A stretch of DNA of 64,000 nucleotides from Streptomyces sp. NBC_01551 (GCF_026339935.1 NZ_JAPEPX010000001.1:4893501-4957500); one strand, 5' to 3'. Positions 50,187-61,353 are shown, counted from the stretch's first letter. Made by a program: numbers and translations. The notes: generated from the sequence alone by a model not told the origin.

Positions 50187-51440
50187 ATGAGCGACAGTCC
50201 AGCCCCCCTCGCCGACCCGCACCTCCTCTTCGACGCCGCGGCCGGCCGCCGGGACATCGTCATCCTCGGGTCGACCGGGTCCATCGGGACCCAGGCCATC
50301 GATCTCGCCCTGCGCAACCCGGACCGCTTCCGGGTCACCGCGCTGTCCGCCGCCGGCGGGCGCGTCGGGCTGCTGGCCGAGCAGGCCCGGCTGCTGCGGG
50401 TGAACACCGTGGCCGTCGCCCGGGAGGACGTCGTACCGGCCCTGAAGGAGGCGCTGAGCGCCCAGTACGGGGCCGGCGAGCCGCTGCCGGAGATCCTCGC
50501 CGGTCCCGACGCGGCGACCGAGCTGGCCGCCTCCCCGTGCCACACCGTCCTCAACGGCATCACCGGCTCCATCGGTCTCGCGCCCACCCTCGCCGCGCTG
50601 CGGGCCGGCCGGACCCTGGCCCTGGCCAACAAGGAGTCGCTGATCGTCGGCGGCCCGCTGGTCAAGGCGCTGGCGAAGCCCGGCCAGATCATCCCGGTCG
50701 ACTCCGAGCACGCGGCCCTGTTCCAGGCGCTCGCCGCCGGCACCCGGGCCGACGTGCGCAAGCTCGTGGTCACCGCCTCCGGCGGGCCCTTCCGCGGCCG
50801 CACCCGCGCCGAGCTGGCCGGAGTGACCGTCAAGGACGCCCTCGCACACCCCACCTGGGCCATGGGCCCGGTGATCACCATCAACTCCGCGACCCTGGTC
50901 AACAAGGGCCTGGAGGTCATCGAGGCGCACCTGCTCTACGACATCCCCTTCGACCGCATCGAGGTCGTCGTGCACCCGCAGTCCTACGTGCACTCGATGG
51001 TGGAGTTCACGGACGGCTCCACGCTCGCCCAGGCCACTCCGCCGGACATGCGCGGCCCCATCGCGATCGGCCTGGGCTGGCCCGAGCGGATCCCGGACGC
51101 GGCCCCCGCCTTCGACTGGACCAAGGCCTCGACCTGGGAGTTCTTCCCGCTGGACACCGAGGCCTTCCCGTCGGTCGGCCTGGCCCGGCACGTCGGCACC
51201 CTGGGCGGCACCGCGCCCGCCGTGTTCAATGCGGCGAACGAGGAGTGTGTCGAAGCCTTCCTCGCCGGTCGGCTGCCGTTCACAGCAATCATGGATACGG
51301 TCTCTGCCGTGGTCGATGAGCACGGGACACCGGACGCGGGAACTTCCCTCACCGTCGCGGACGTCCTCGAAGCGGAGACCTGGGCCAGGGCCCGGGCACA
51401 AGAGATGGCGGCCCGGGCCGCCGTGGAGGCGAGCGCATGA
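50187..51440 (+). CDS. dxr: 1-deoxy-D-xylulose-5-phosphate reductoisomerase
   Basis: Encodes DXP reductoisomerase (417 aa), which makes MEP from DXP in the non-mevalonate isoprenoid pathway. The NADPH-binding motif is [14 protein letters not shown] near residue 30. The catalytic segment includes [11 protein letters not shown] and DSEHAALFQ. Metal and substrate residues are intact. ATG 50187 is chosen; ATG 50178 is 3 codons upstream. The stop overlaps the start of the M50 protease gene (ATGA), so the two are coupled. Confidence 0.95.
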   Translation: MSDSPAPLADPHLLFDAAAGRRDIVILGSTGSIGTQAIDLALRNPDRFRVTALSAAGGRVGLLAEQARLLRVNTVAVAREDVVPALKEALSAQYGAGEPLPEILAGPDAATELAASPCHTVLNGITGSIGLAPTLAALRAGRTLALANKESLIVGGPLVKALAKPGQIIPVDSEHAALFQALAAGTRADVRKLVVTASGGPFRGRTRAELAGVTVKDALAHPTWAMGPVITINSATLVNKGLEVIEAHLLYDIPFDRIEVVVHPQSYVHSMVEFTDGSTLAQATPPDMRGPIAIGLGWPERIPDAAPAFDWTKASTWEFFPLDTEAFPSVGLARHVGTLGGTAPAVFNAANEECVEAFLAGRLPFTAIMDTVSAVVDEHGTPDAGTSLTVADVLEAETWARARAQEMAARAAVEASA

Positions 51441-52738
51441 CCCTACTGCTGACCTTGCTGGGAGTGCTCGTCTTCGTCGTCGGGCTGCTGTTCTCCATCG
51501 CCTGGCACGAGCTCGGCCACCTCTCCACGGCCAAGCTCTTCGGCATCCGCGTGCCCCAGTACATGGTCGGATTCGGCCGGACCATCTGGTCGCGGAAGAA
51601 GGGCGACACCGAGTACGGGATCAAGGCCATCCCCATGGGCGGCTACATCCGCATGATCGGGATGTTCCCGCCCGGCGAGGACGGGAAGGTCACCGCCCGC
51701 TCCACCTCGCCCTTCCGCTCCATGATCGAGGACGCTCGTTCGGCGGCCTACGAGGAGCTCCAGCCGGGCGACGAGTCGCGGCTCTTCTACACGCGCAAGC
51801 CCTGGAAGCGCGTGATCGTGATGTTCGCGGGCCCCTTCATGAACCTGGTGCTCGCCCTGGCGATCTTCTTCGGCGTCTGGATGACCTTCGGGATCAGCCG
51901 GAACACCAACGAGATCGCCGGCGTCACGCCCTGCGTCATCCAGCAGAGCGAGAAGCGCGAGGAGTGCAAGGCCGGCGACCCGGTCGCCCCGGCCAAGAAG
52001 GCCGGGCTGAGGGCGAACGACCGGATCGTCGCCGTCGGCGGCAAGAAGGTCGCCGACTGGACCGCGCTGCAGAAGCAGATCCGCGACACCGTCGGCTCCA
52101 CCACCGTCACCATCGTGCGCGACGGCGGGCGGATCGAGGTCCCGGTGGACCTGGTCGAGAACCGGGTCGCCAAGAGCGACGGCCGCGGCGGCTACGTCAA
52201 GGGCGAGTACGTGACGGCTGGCTGGCTCGGCTTCAGCCCCAAGACCGAGATCGCCGCCCTCACCTTCGGCGAGTCCGTGGACCACATGGGGGAGATCGTC
52301 GAGGGCAGCGTCCAGAGCCTGGTCAACCTGCCCGCCAAGATCCCCGCCCTGTGGAACGCCGCCTTCAGCGGGGCCGAGCGCGAGCCCGACTCCCCGATGG
52401 GCATCGTCGGCGCGGCCCGCATCAGCGGCGACATCGCCGCCCTCGACCTGCCCAGCGAACAGCGGATGTCGATCCTGCTGAACGTCCTCGGCATGTTCAA
52501 CCTGTCGCTCTTCCTGTTCAACATGCTGCCCCTGCTGCCGCTCGACGGCGGGCACATCGCCGGCGCCCTGTGGGAGTCGCTGCGACGGCACGTGGCCCGG
52601 ATCTTCCGCCGTGCCGACCCCGGCCCGTTCGACGTGGCGAAGCTGATGCCCGCCGCGTACGTGGTGGCCGGCGTGTTCGTCTGCTTCACGCTGCTGGTGC
52701 TCGTGGCGGACGTGGTGAACCCCATCAAGATCACCTAG
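51437..52738 (+). CDS. Site-2 (M50) zinc metalloprotease, RseP-like
   Basis: Encodes an intramembrane protease (433 aa). The zinc motif HELGH is at His24, Glu25 and His28 in the first membrane helix. A PDZ domain (about 170-260) follows and the second zinc ligand motif LLPLDGGH lies near residue 370. Such enzymes cleave anti-sigma factors and membrane proteins. The gene overlaps dxr and is followed by a strong terminator, then ispG; this order is conserved in actinobacteria. Confidence 0.93.
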   Translation: MTLLLTLLGVLVFVVGLLFSIAWHELGHLSTAKLFGIRVPQYMVGFGRTIWSRKKGDTEYGIKAIPMGGYIRMIGMFPPGEDGKVTARSTSPFRSMIEDARSAAYEELQPGDESRLFYTRKPWKRVIVMFAGPFMNLVLALAIFFGVWMTFGISRNTNEIAGVTPCVIQQSEKREECKAGDPVAPAKKAGLRANDRIVAVGGKKVADWTALQKQIRDTVGSTTVTIVRDGGRIEVPVDLVENRVAKSDGRGGYVKGEYVTAGWLGFSPKTEIAALTFGESVDHMGEIVEGSVQSLVNLPAKIPALWNAAFSGAEREPDSPMGIVGAARISGDIAALDLPSEQRMSILLNVLGMFNLSLFLFNMLPLLPLDGGHIAGALWESLRRHVARIFRRADPGPFDVAKLMPAAYVVAGVFVCFTLLVLVADVVNPIKIT

Positions 52739-52776
52739 GCGGGTCCCGCGCGGCGCGCTCGTATCACCGCGCGTAC

Positions 52777-52807
52777 GGGAGCCGGGCACGCTTCGTGCCC
52801 GGCTCCC
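52777..52807 (+). terminator. Terminator between M50 protease and ispG
   Basis: GGGAGCCGGGCACG (52777-52790) pairs perfectly with CGTGCCCGGCTCCC (52794-52807), 14 bp around a three-base loop. Confidence 0.8.
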
Positions 52808-52924
52808 TACGTTCGGGTGGCGGGGCCCCTCGGATGCGAGGAGCACGCGGTCATTGGCGTAATCTCGAAGCCTGGAGCCCGCCGATCTCGGGACCTTGAT
52901 CCACACCTTGGGGTTGCACAGCAG

Positions 52925-54082
<1,158 letters not shown>

Positions 54083-54103
54083 CGGCCGCCCCGCACCTTC
54101 CGG

Positions 54104-54148
54104 CCCCGGCCCCGTTCCCGCAGCTCGCGGGCGGGGCCGGGGCTTTTT
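54104..54148 (+). terminator. Terminator after ispG
   Basis: CCCCGGCCCCG (54104-54114) pairs with CGGGGCCGGGG (54132-54142), 11 bp, followed by CTTTTT. Confidence 0.9.
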
Positions 54149-54228
54149 CGTGACCTGCGAGAGACGGCATCCGAAGGCGACGCCGGGTACAGTGCGGAGA
54201 TCAGCAGACTTGTACGGTGAGGCCCCCA

Positions 54229-55074
54229 GTGTTGACGCAGACCACCACCCGGGTCCTTGAACCCAGTGATCTCGACGCCGCGCTCGCCATCCTCGGACGC
54301 GAGCCGGTCGAGAACGCGTTCGTCACCTCCCGGGTCCAGGTCGCCGGGCTCGACCCGTGGCGCCTGGGCGGCGAGATGTGGGGCTGGTACGCCGACGGCG
54401 AGCTGCGCTCCCTCTGCTACGCGGGCGCCAACCTCGTCCCCGTCTGCGCCGGACCCGACGCCGTGCGCGCCTTCGCCGACCGGGCCCGCCGCACCGGCCG
54501 CCGCTGCTCCTCCATCGTCGGCCCCTCCGCCGCCACCCGGCTGCTGTGGCAGCTCCTGGAGCCCACCTGGGGCCCCGCCCGCGACATCCGCTCCCACCAG
54601 CCGCTCATGGTCACCGAGCAGCCGTCCGCCGAGGTCCGCCCCGACGCGCTGGTCCGCCGGATCCGCAAGGACGAGATGGACCTGATCATGCCCGCCTGCG
54701 TGGCCATGTTCACCGAGGAGGTCGGCATCTCGCCGATGGCCGGCGACGGCGGGCTGCTCTACCAGGCCCGGGTCGCCGAGCTCGTCGCCGCCGGCCGCTC
54801 CTTCGCCCGGGTCGAGGACGGCAAGGTCGTTTTCAAGGCGGAGATCGGCGCCGCGACTTCCCGCGCCTGCCAGATCCAGGGCGTCTGGGTGGCCCCCGAG
54901 TTCCGCGGCCGCGGCCACTCCGAGAGCGGCATGGCCGCCGTCGTCGAGTACGCGCTGCGCGACGTGGCGCCGGTGGTCAGCCTCTATGTCAACGACTTCA
55001 ACACCGCCGCGCGGGCGGCCTACCGGCGGGTCGGCTTCCGCGAGGTCGGCGAGTTCATGAGCGTCCTGTTCTGA
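54229..55074 (+). CDS. Two-domain GNAT acetyltransferase (DUF4081 + GNAT)
   Basis: Encodes a 281-residue protein with an N-terminal DUF4081-like domain (about 1-130) and a C-terminal GNAT domain (about 135-281). The acetyl-CoA-binding motif is VWVAPEFRGRGHSESGM near residue 222. The acceptor is unknown. The start is ambiguous: GTG 54229 (GTGAGG 6 bases upstream) or TTG 54232. The gene follows ispG after a terminator and is conserved at this site in streptomycetes, but the link to isoprenoid synthesis is unclear. Confidence 0.85.
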   Translation: MLTQTTTRVLEPSDLDAALAILGREPVENAFVTSRVQVAGLDPWRLGGEMWGWYADGELRSLCYAGANLVPVCAGPDAVRAFADRARRTGRRCSSIVGPSAATRLLWQLLEPTWGPARDIRSHQPLMVTEQPSAEVRPDALVRRIRKDEMDLIMPACVAMFTEEVGISPMAGDGGLLYQARVAELVAAGRSFARVEDGKVVFKAEIGAATSRACQIQGVWVAPEFRGRGHSESGMAAVVEYALRDVAPVVSLYVNDFNTAARAAYRRVGFREVGEFMSVLF

Positions 55075-55187
55075 CGCCGCGCCGGCCCGCCGGCCCGCCG
55101 CCGAGGCCCGGACCGGGCGGCCGGAATGCCCGCCACCGGACCCCGTCGCCATACCGGCCCGCCGGGGCCGCGAAGTAAGGTCGCCGC

Positions 55188-55757
55188 ATGCTGCCTACGC
55201 CCGGGCTCGACCCCGACCGGCCCGCCGGACTCCGCATCGGCCCGCTCGATCTCGCCGCCCGGGTGGACGAGGCGCTGCGCGTCCAGGCCGTCGCCTTCGG
55301 GCTCAGCGAGGAGGAGGTCGGCATCCGGCGCTACATCGTGCAGCGCCACATGACCTGCTCCGGAGCCCGCGCGCTCGGCGCGTTCACCGACGACGGCGCG
55401 CTCGCCGCCTTCGTGTACGGGATGCCGAACGACCGTACGCACTGGTGGTCCACGATCGTCGAGCCGTACCTGCGGGCCGGCGGCCACGACGACTGGCTCG
55501 ACGGCTCCTTCGTGATCACCGAACTGCACGTCCACCCCGGCTTCCAGGGCCACGGCGTCGGCCGCACCCTCATCACCCGGATCACCGACAGCGCCGACGA
55601 GCGCCGCTCGATCCTGTCCGCCATCGACACCGACAGCCCGGCGCGCTCGCTCTACCGGGCGCTCGGCTACACGGACCTCGCCCGCCGGGTGCACTTCCCG
55701 AGCGCGAGCCTCCCGTACGCCGTGATGGGCGCCCCGCTGCCGCTGCCGAGGCCCTGA
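55188..55757 (+). CDS. GNAT-family N-acetyltransferase
   Basis: Encodes a 189-residue GNAT protein. The acetyl-CoA-binding motif reads LHVHPGFQGHGVGRTLITRI near residue 115. The N-terminal half is a more variable acceptor-binding part. The substrate is unknown. It lies 44 bases before proS on the same strand and may be co-transcribed. An in-frame stop and about 110 bases separate it from the preceding acetyltransferase. Confidence 0.85.
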   Translation: MLPTPGLDPDRPAGLRIGPLDLAARVDEALRVQAVAFGLSEEEVGIRRYIVQRHMTCSGARALGAFTDDGALAAFVYGMPNDRTHWWSTIVEPYLRAGGHDDWLDGSFVITELHVHPGFQGHGVGRTLITRITDSADERRSILSAIDTDSPARSLYRALGYTDLARRVHFPSASLPYAVMGAPLPLPRP

Positions 55758-55801
55758 AATCCCGTTTCGGGGCCGGCGGGCGCTCCCGGTAGCCTCCCGG
55801 C

Positions 55802-57499
55802 ATGGCAACGCAACACGTACAGCGCATGTCCCGCCTCATGGCCAAGACGCTCCGCGAGGACCCGGCGGACGCCGAGACCCTGAGCCACAAGCTGCTGGTC
55901 CGCGCCGGCTACGTCCGCCGCAGCTCCGCCGGCGTGTGGACCTGGCTGCCGCTCGGCAAGCGGGTCCTGGACAACGTCTCGCGCGTCGTCCGGGAGGAGA
56001 TGGACGCGATCGGGGCGCAGGAGGTGCTGCTGCCCGCGCTGCTGCCGAAGGAGCCGTACGAGGTCAGCGGGCGCTGGTCGGAGTACGGGGACCTGCTGTT
56101 CCGGCTCAAGGACCGCAAGGGCGCCGACTACCTGCTCGGCCCGACGCACGAGGAGATCTTCACCCTGGTGGTGAAGGACCAGTGCACGTCCTACAAGGAC
56201 CTGCCGGTCATGCTCTACCAGATCCAGACCAAGTACCGGGACGAGGCGCGGCCGAGGTCGGGCGTGCTGCGGGGCCGCGAGTTCCAGATGAAGGACTCGT
56301 ACTCCTTCGACGTCTCCGACGAGGGCCTCGCGCAGTCCTACGCGCTGCACCGGGCCGCGTACCGGCGGATCTTCGAACGCCTCGGGCTGGACCACCGGAT
56401 CGTGTCGGCGGTCTCGGGGGCGATGGGCGGCTCGGCGTCGGAGGAGTTCCTGGCGCCCGCGGAGGCGGGCGAGGACACCTTCGTGGACTGCCCCTCCTGT
56501 GACTACGCGGCGAACACGGAGGCGGTGACGTTCGCGCTGACCCCCGTCGAGGGCGGCGGGCACCCGGCGCTGGAAGAGATCCCGACCCCCGACACCCCGA
56601 CGATCGAGACCCTCGCCGCGCACCTGGGCGTGCCGGCGTCGGCGACGCTGAAGAACCTCCTCGTGAAGGTCGACGGCGAGATCGTGGCCGTCGGCGTACC
56701 GGGGGACCGGGAGGTGGACCTCGGCAAGCTGGGCGAGCATCTCGCCCCGGCGGTCGTGGAGTTGGTGACGGCGGAGGACTTCGTCGAGCGGCCCGATCTG
56801 GTACGCGGGTACGTGGGCCCGCAGGGCCTGGAGAAGGTGCGCTACCTGGCCGACCCCCGTGTGGCGCCCGGCACTTCATGGGTGACCGGCGCCAACAAGG
56901 CGGACACGCACGCCCGGAACGTGGTGTGCGGGCGGGACTTCGAGGTGGACCGCTACCTGGACGTGGTCGTGGTCGAGGCGGGCGACCCCTGCCCCTCCTG
57001 CGGGGCCGGGCTCCGTCTGGACCGGGCCATCGAGATCGGTCACATCTTCCAGCTGGGGCGCAAGTACGCGGACGCGTTCGGGCTGGACGTGCTGGGCCGG
57101 GAGGGCAAGCCGGTCCGGGTCACGATGGGCTCGTACGGCATCGGCGTCTCGCGGGCGGTGGCCGCGCTGGCCGAACAGACGGCGGACGAGCGGGGCCTCT
57201 GCTGGCCGGCGGAAGTGGCCCCGGCCGACGTCCACGTGGTGGCGGCGGGCAAGGCCGTTCCCCTCGCGCTCGCGGAGCGGGCGGCCGATGCGCTGGCGTC
57301 TTCCGGGCGGCGGGTCCTGCTGGACGACCGCCCCGGGCTGTCGCCCGGCGTGAAGCTGACGGACGCGGAGCTGATCGGCGTCCCGTGGATCCTGGTCGCG
57401 GGCCGCCGCTCGGGCGACGGGGTCGTCGAACTCCAGCACCGCCCGACGGGCACCCGCGAGGAACTCACCCTGGACGAGGCGCTCGCCCGGCTGACCTGA
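55802..57499 (+). CDS. proS: Prolyl-tRNA synthetase
   Basis: Encodes bacterial-type ProRS (565 aa). The class II core has motif 1 around [18 protein letters not shown], motif 2 around [11 protein letters not shown] and motif 3 [13 protein letters not shown]. The editing (INS) domain that clears mischarged alanine lies between motifs 2 and 3 (about 230-380), and a C-terminal anticodon-binding domain ends the protein. ATG 55802 starts [13 protein letters not shown], typical of the family. The gene is monocistronic or follows the acetyltransferase, and ends before a convergent gene. Confidence 0.95.
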   Translation: MATQHVQRMSRLMAKTLREDPADAETLSHKLLVRAGYVRRSSAGVWTWLPLGKRVLDNVSRVVREEMDAIGAQEVLLPALLPKEPYEVSGRWSEYGDLLFRLKDRKGADYLLGPTHEEIFTLVVKDQCTSYKDLPVMLYQIQTKYRDEARPRSGVLRGREFQMKDSYSFDVSDEGLAQSYALHRAAYRRIFERLGLDHRIVSAVSGAMGGSASEEFLAPAEAGEDTFVDCPSCDYAANTEAVTFALTPVEGGGHPALEEIPTPDTPTIETLAAHLGVPASATLKNLLVKVDGEIVAVGVPGDREVDLGKLGEHLAPAVVELVTAEDFVERPDLVRGYVGPQGLEKVRYLADPRVAPGTSWVTGANKADTHARNVVCGRDFEVDRYLDVVVVEAGDPCPSCGAGLRLDRAIEIGHIFQLGRKYADAFGLDVLGREGKPVRVTMGSYGIGVSRAVAALAEQTADERGLCWPAEVAPADVHVVAAGKAVPLALAERAADALASSGRRVLLDDRPGLSPGVKLTDAELIGVPWILVAGRRSGDGVVELQHRPTGTREELTLDEALARLT

Positions 57500-57500
57500 T

Positions 57501-57529
57501 CGCAGGGGGTGGGCCGCTGGTCCCCTGCG
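57501..57529 (+). terminator. Terminator after proS
   Basis: CGCAGGGG (57501-57508) pairs with CCCCTGCG (57522-57529) around a 13-base loop, in the short convergent gap. Confidence 0.65.
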
Positions 57530-57555
57530 GTACGGCCGGACGCGGCTGGTGCGCC

Positions 57556-57587
57556 GTCAGGCGGACGGGGTGTCAGGCGGACGGGGT
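57556..57587. repeat. 16-base tandem duplication at the slipin stop codon
   Basis: GTCAGGCGGACGGGGT occurs twice in direct succession (57556-57571 and 57572-57587). The minus-strand stop codon (57573-57575) lies in the second copy, and the first copy repeats the same TGA context. Confidence 0.8.
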
Positions 57588-58685
57588 GTCAGGGGCGGGC
57601 TCCTGGGCCGGGAGTGCCTGGGGCGACCCGTTCACGGTCGGAAGGCTCGGGGACTCCGGGTCGGGCACGGCCGGCGCGGGCGGCGCGGACCCCGGTGTCG
57701 AGGCGGCGCCCGGGGTGTTCGGCGGCGGGGCGGCGCCCGCTCCCCGGCCGGCGCCCAGCACCGGGGTGCCCGGTGCTCCCGCGGGGCCTTGTGCTCCCGG
57801 GATGCCCTGTGCTCCCGCGGGCCCCGGTGCTCCCGCGGGCCCCGGTGCTCCCGCGAGCCCCTGCGCTCCCGCGGGCCCCTGTGCTCCCGGGGTGCCTTGA
57901 GCTCCTGCGGCTCCCGCGGCGTCCGACGGCGTCGCGCGTTCGAGGAAGCGGAGGAGTTCCACCGGGAACGGCAGGACCAGGGTGGAGTTCTTCTCCGCGG
58001 CCACCGCCACCACCGTCTGCAACAGCCGCAGCTGCAGCGCGGCCGGCTGGTCCGACATGACCTCCGCCGCCTCGGCCAGCTTCTTCGACGCCTGGAGCTC
58101 CGCGTCCGCGTTGATGACCCGGGCGCGGCGCTCCCGGTCCGCCTCCGCCTGGCGGGCCATCGAGCGCTTCATGGTCTCCGGCAGCGAGACGTCCTTGATC
58201 TCGACCCGGTCGATCTGCACGCCCCACCCCACCGCCGGGCTGTCGATCATCAGCTCCAGCCCCTGGTTCAGCATCTCCCGGTTCGACAGGAGATCGTCCA
58301 GGTCCGACTTTCCGATGATCGACCGCAGCGACGTCTGCGCCATCTGCGACACCGCGAACCGGTAGTCCTCCACCGCGATGATCGCGTTCGCCGCGTCCAC
58401 GACCTTGAAGTACACGACCGCGTCCACCCGCACCGTGACGTTGTCCCGCGTGATGCCCTCCTGCGCCGGCACCGGCATCGTCACGATCTGCAGGTTCACC
58501 TTCTTCAGCCGGTCCACGAACGGCACGATCGTGGTGAACCCCGGCCCCCGGATCCCGGGCCGCAGGCGGCCGAGGCGGAACACCACGCCCCGTTCGTACT
58601 GCTTGACCACCCTGGCGGCGGCGCCCAGGTAGACGACGGCTCCCACTCCCGCGGCGATCCCCGCGGCCAGCAGTTCTTCGACCAT
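57573..58685 (-). CDS. Slipin/stomatin (SPFH) protein with collagen-like tail
   Basis: Encodes a 370-residue protein. Residues 1-23 form a membrane anchor. Residues about 25-255 are an SPFH/band 7 domain of the slipin type (YERGVVFRLGR, RDNVTVRVDAVVYFKV, RMARQAEADRERRAR-like helix). Residues 258-308 form about 17 consecutive Gly-X-Y triplets (GAQ, GTP, GPA and similar), a collagen-like region. A Pro-rich tail follows. SPFH proteins scaffold membrane microdomains; a triple-helical tail would make the trimeric or oligomeric state rigid. ATG 58685 has AGGGGG upstream. The collagen-like extension is unusual for this family. Confidence 0.85.
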   Translation of the reverse strand: MVEELLAAGIAAGVGAVVYLGAAARVVKQYERGVVFRLGRLRPGIRGPGFTTIVPFVDRLKKVNLQIVTMPVPAQEGITRDNVTVRVDAVVYFKVVDAANAIIAVEDYRFAVSQMAQTSLRSIIGKSDLDDLLSNREMLNQGLELMIDSPAVGWGVQIDRVEIKDVSLPETMKRSMARQAEADRERRARVINADAELQASKKLAEAAEVMSDQPAALQLRLLQTVVAVAAEKNSTLVLPFPVELLRFLERATPSDAAGAAGAQGTPGAQGPAGAQGLAGAPGPAGAPGPAGAQGIPGAQGPAGAPGTPVLGAGRGAGAAPPPNTPGAASTPGSAPPAPAVPDPESPSLPTVNGSPQALPAQEPAPDTPSA

Positions 58686-58727
58686 GACGGCCCCCTGCCG
58701 GACATACGTTCCTACCTACGGTATGCC

Positions 58728-59630
58728 CTACAACCAGGCCGCGAACTCCAGCAGCAGCTCCGCGTCCCGGCGCCGCCCCGCGGCCAGCGCCCGGTTGCCG
58801 GACTCCACCGCCCGGAACAGCGTCCAGCCCCGCAGCCGGTCCCGGTCCACCTCCAGCGAGTCCGCCAGCTTGTTCACCCGCCGCCGTGCCCCCGCCGCGC
58901 CCGCGGAGGAGGCGACCTGGTCCTCCAGCCGGTCCCGGACCAGCCGCGCCAGGTCGTACGCCCGCTCGCCGACCAGCGGGTCCGGGCCCACTGTCAGCCA
59001 CGGCGCCCGCTCGCCCGCCAGTACCTTGCCCTGCCGGAAGTTCCCGTGCAGCAACAGCTCCTCGCCCGGGACCGCCGTCAGCTCCTCCCGCGCCTCCAGA
59101 GCCGCCCCGGCCAGCGCCCCGACCTCCGCCGGAGCCGACCGCAGCGCCTCGGACTGCGCCTTCGTCCGCTCGGCCACCGTCTCCCAGTCGTGCGCGTCAC
59201 CCGGCGCCACCCACAGCCTGCGCAGCGTCCCGCACGCCTCCAGCAGCGCCTTCGCCTCCGGCAGCGACCGCAGCGACACCTCCGGGTGCAGCCGCTCCAG
59301 CAGCAGCGCCCCGTCGTCCGCGTGGTGGCGGGTGTCCAGGACCCGGACGGCCCCGAACCCGCCCCAGTGCGCCAGCGCGGCCAGCTCCCGGTCCGGGCGC
59401 GCGGACGGAGGAGCCAGCTTCAGCGCGGCGGGGGTCCCGTCGGCGTACCGGACGAGGACGAGCAGACTGCTCCGGCCCCCCGGCGCCTGCACCCGCTGGG
59501 CCAGCACCCCACGCCGGGCCAGCGCCGCCCCGGTGAGCTCGGGCAACTGCCCCAGCCAGTCCGCGTCCTGCGCCGATTCCGGCGTCTCGCCGAGCGCCCG
59601 TACAAGCCGCTGCGGCGGTTCGAAAGCCAT
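58728..59630 (-). CDS. Degenerate aminoglycoside phosphotransferase-like protein
   Basis: Encodes a 300-residue protein related to the APH(6)/hydroxyurea phosphotransferase family. The region corresponding to the catalytic loop reads LLLHGNFRQGKVLAG, so the usual HGD catalytic Asp is Asn. The metal-binding segment (normally IDPKG-VGE) reads TVGPDPLVGERAYDLARL. The family end AYDLA is kept. It may be a pseudokinase or act on another substrate, rather than confer resistance. It lies 42 bases upstream of the slipin start on the same strand, but a joint role is not evident. Confidence 0.72.
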   Translation of the reverse strand: MAFEPPQRLVRALGETPESAQDADWLGQLPELTGAALARRGVLAQRVQAPGGRSSLLVLVRYADGTPAALKLAPPSARPDRELAALAHWGGFGAVRVLDTRHHADDGALLLERLHPEVSLRSLPEAKALLEACGTLRRLWVAPGDAHDWETVAERTKAQSEALRSAPAEVGALAGAALEAREELTAVPGEELLLHGNFRQGKVLAGERAPWLTVGPDPLVGERAYDLARLVRDRLEDQVASSAGAAGARRRVNKLADSLEVDRDRLRGWTLFRAVESGNRALAAGRRRDAELLLEFAAWL

Positions 59631-59646
59631 GCGTGCGTGGTCCCTT

Positions 59647-60105
59647 TCAGCTGGTCCGGGCTCCTTCGGAGCGTTCCGTGAGCCCAGGGAAGGCTACGCC
59701 GACACCGCGCCAGCGTGCCGCGCGCACGGCCGCGGCGGTCAGTGCGTCGGCCGCCTCCCGGCGCAATCCGCCCTCCGCCGCCCGCACCAGATCGGAGTAC
59801 GCGCCGGCCACCCGGTCCTCGATCTCGGCGGCGAGCCGCCGGGCGTCGGCCGGGCCGCGCACCTCGAACGGCAGGGCGTACGCGGCCTCCGCCGGCCGCG
59901 GCGCACCGCCCAGCTCGCGCACCGTCCGGGTGAGCGCGTCGCGCCGCGCGACATGGGCGCCGTACGCCTCGCGGGCCTCGCTCGCGCGTGCCCCGCCGCT
60001 CCGGGCGCCGATCACGCCGTAGCCGTACGCGGCCGCGTGCTCGGCCGCGAGCGCGGACTGCGCCGCCTCCAGGGCCCGGCCGGCGGGGGAGGGTTCGGGC
60101 TTCAC
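59647..60105 (-). CDS. Ferritin-like domain protein (DUF4439 type)
   Basis: Encodes a 152-residue helical protein of the DUF4439 ferritin-like type. It is rich in Ala/Glu/Arg with helices holding E-x-x-H-like pairs (ALAAEHAAAYGYG, EAREAYGAH), as in four-helix di-iron proteins. The GTG at 60105 overlaps the stop of the upstream lipoprotein gene (GTGA), so both are translated together. The likely role is with that exported partner; no signal peptide is seen here. Function is unknown. Confidence 0.78.
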   Translation of the reverse strand: MKPEPSPAGRALEAAQSALAAEHAAAYGYGVIGARSGGARASEAREAYGAHVARRDALTRTVRELGGAPRPAEAAYALPFEVRGPADARRLAAEIEDRVAGAYSDLVRAAEGGLRREAADALTAAAVRAARWRGVGVAFPGLTERSEGARTS

Positions 60106-60683
60106 GACGTGGCTCCCGGGGTCGAGGTCAGCAGGTACGCGTGGACGGCGCCGCACGCCGCCACCGAGGCCAGCATCCGCGCCAGCTCCCCGGGAGCCCC
60201 GGCCAGGGCCATCGTCCGGGCCTCCGACAGGGACCGCTCCGCATCGGCGAGGGCGGCCAGGGCCTCGGCGGGCTTCGCGGGAACGGGCTCCGCGCCGGGC
60301 GCGGCCGCCCCACTGGCCGACGTCGACGACGTGGAAGACGCCGAGCCGGACCGGGCCGGCGAGGGCGAGGAGGAGGGGGACGGCTTCGTGCCCGAGGGCC
60401 CCGCGAGCGCCAGCGCCTCGCCGTGCGCCGCCACCGCCCCGCGCAGCGGACCCAGCCGCCCCGCCAGGCCGGGGTGGGCGGCGACCGTCGCGTCGTAGCG
60501 TTCCAGCAGTCGCTCACTGTCACGGACGGCGGCCTCGCGCATCCGCCGTTCGAGTGGAATGCCGGTGTCCGCGTCCGACGGGCCGCCGCCGGAGCACCCT
60601 CCGAGCAGCGTGGCACCGGCCACACCGGCGGCGCCGGCGAGCAGCCTCCTTCGCGAGGGCCGGGGGGGCTGGGTCCAGGGCAC
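60102..60683 (-). CDS. Tat-exported lipoprotein, ferritin-like partner
   Basis: Encodes a 193-residue lipoprotein. The N-terminus has a twin-arginine signal (PSRRRLLAGAAGVAG) and lipobox LGGC-S. A Ser/Pro-rich linker (about 95-125) sits inside an otherwise helical Ala/Glu/Arg-rich protein. The GTG at 60683 follows GAGGA by 7 bases; upstream in-frame codons are Cys-rich and unlikely. It is coupled to the DUF4439 gene. It is divergent from rimP, and the shared gap holds both promoters. Confidence 0.78.
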   Translation of the reverse strand: MPWTQPPRPSRRRLLAGAAGVAGATLLGGCSGGGPSDADTGIPLERRMREAAVRDSERLLERYDATVAAHPGLAGRLGPLRGAVAAHGEALALAGPSGTKPSPSSSPSPARSGSASSTSSTSASGAAAPGAEPVPAKPAEALAALADAERSLSEARTMALAGAPGELARMLASVAACGAVHAYLLTSTPGATS

Positions 60684-60838
60684 GGCGACGTCCTCGGGGT
60701 GATGGCGGGACAAGGTGTGATCACGGTACCCGGGGCCCCCCGCGGAGTGCGGACGGCAACACCCTCCGCGACCGGATACCCTTTGACCTGACACACGACG
60801 GAAACCACAACAGCACACGCGGCCGAGGAGTCACCCGG

Positions 60839-61351
60839 ATGAGCACCACCCAGAGCGACAGGCTGCGCGGACTGCTGGAGCCGCTCGTCGCCGCCAAGGG
60901 CCTGGACCTCGAAGAGATCGAGACGTCCAAGGCGGGCAAGCGCCGGATGCTGCGGATCATCGTGGACTCCGACGAGGGCGTGGAGCTGGACACCTGTGCC
61001 GAGCTGAGTCGCGAGATCTCCGACAAGCTCGATGAATCCGACGTGATGGGCGAGGACGAGTACGTCCTCGAAGTGAGCTCCCCGGGCGCCGACCGCCCGC
61101 TGACCGAGCACCGCCACTACGTCCGTGCCATCGGCCGCCTCGTGAAGTTCCAGCTGACCGCCGAGGACGCGAAGGGTGCCGGGGAACTGGTCGCCCGCAT
61201 CCTCGACGTCGACGACGAGGGCATGGACCTCGAAGTTCCGGGCGTGAAGGGCCGCAAGGCGACCGCCCGCCGCATCGCGTTCACCGACATCGCCAAGGCG
61301 CGTGTCGAGATCGAGTTCAACCGCAAGGACAAGAAGGAAGAGGAGGCGTAG
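60839..61351 (+). CDS. rimP: Ribosome maturation factor RimP
   Basis: Encodes RimP (170 aa), needed for 30S subunit maturation. The N-terminal half carries [28 protein letters not shown], followed by [16 protein letters not shown], the family hallmark, and an SH3-like C-terminal domain. CGAGGAG (60824-60830) supports ATG 60839. It is the first gene of the conserved rimP-nusA-ylxR-infB cluster and lies 2 bases before nusA. Confidence 0.95.
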   Translation: MSTTQSDRLRGLLEPLVAAKGLDLEEIETSKAGKRRMLRIIVDSDEGVELDTCAELSREISDKLDESDVMGEDEYVLEVSSPGADRPLTEHRHYVRAIGRLVKFQLTAEDAKGAGELVARILDVDDEGMDLEVPGVKGRKATARRIAFTDIAKARVEIEFNRKDKKEEEA

Positions 61352-61353
61352 CC

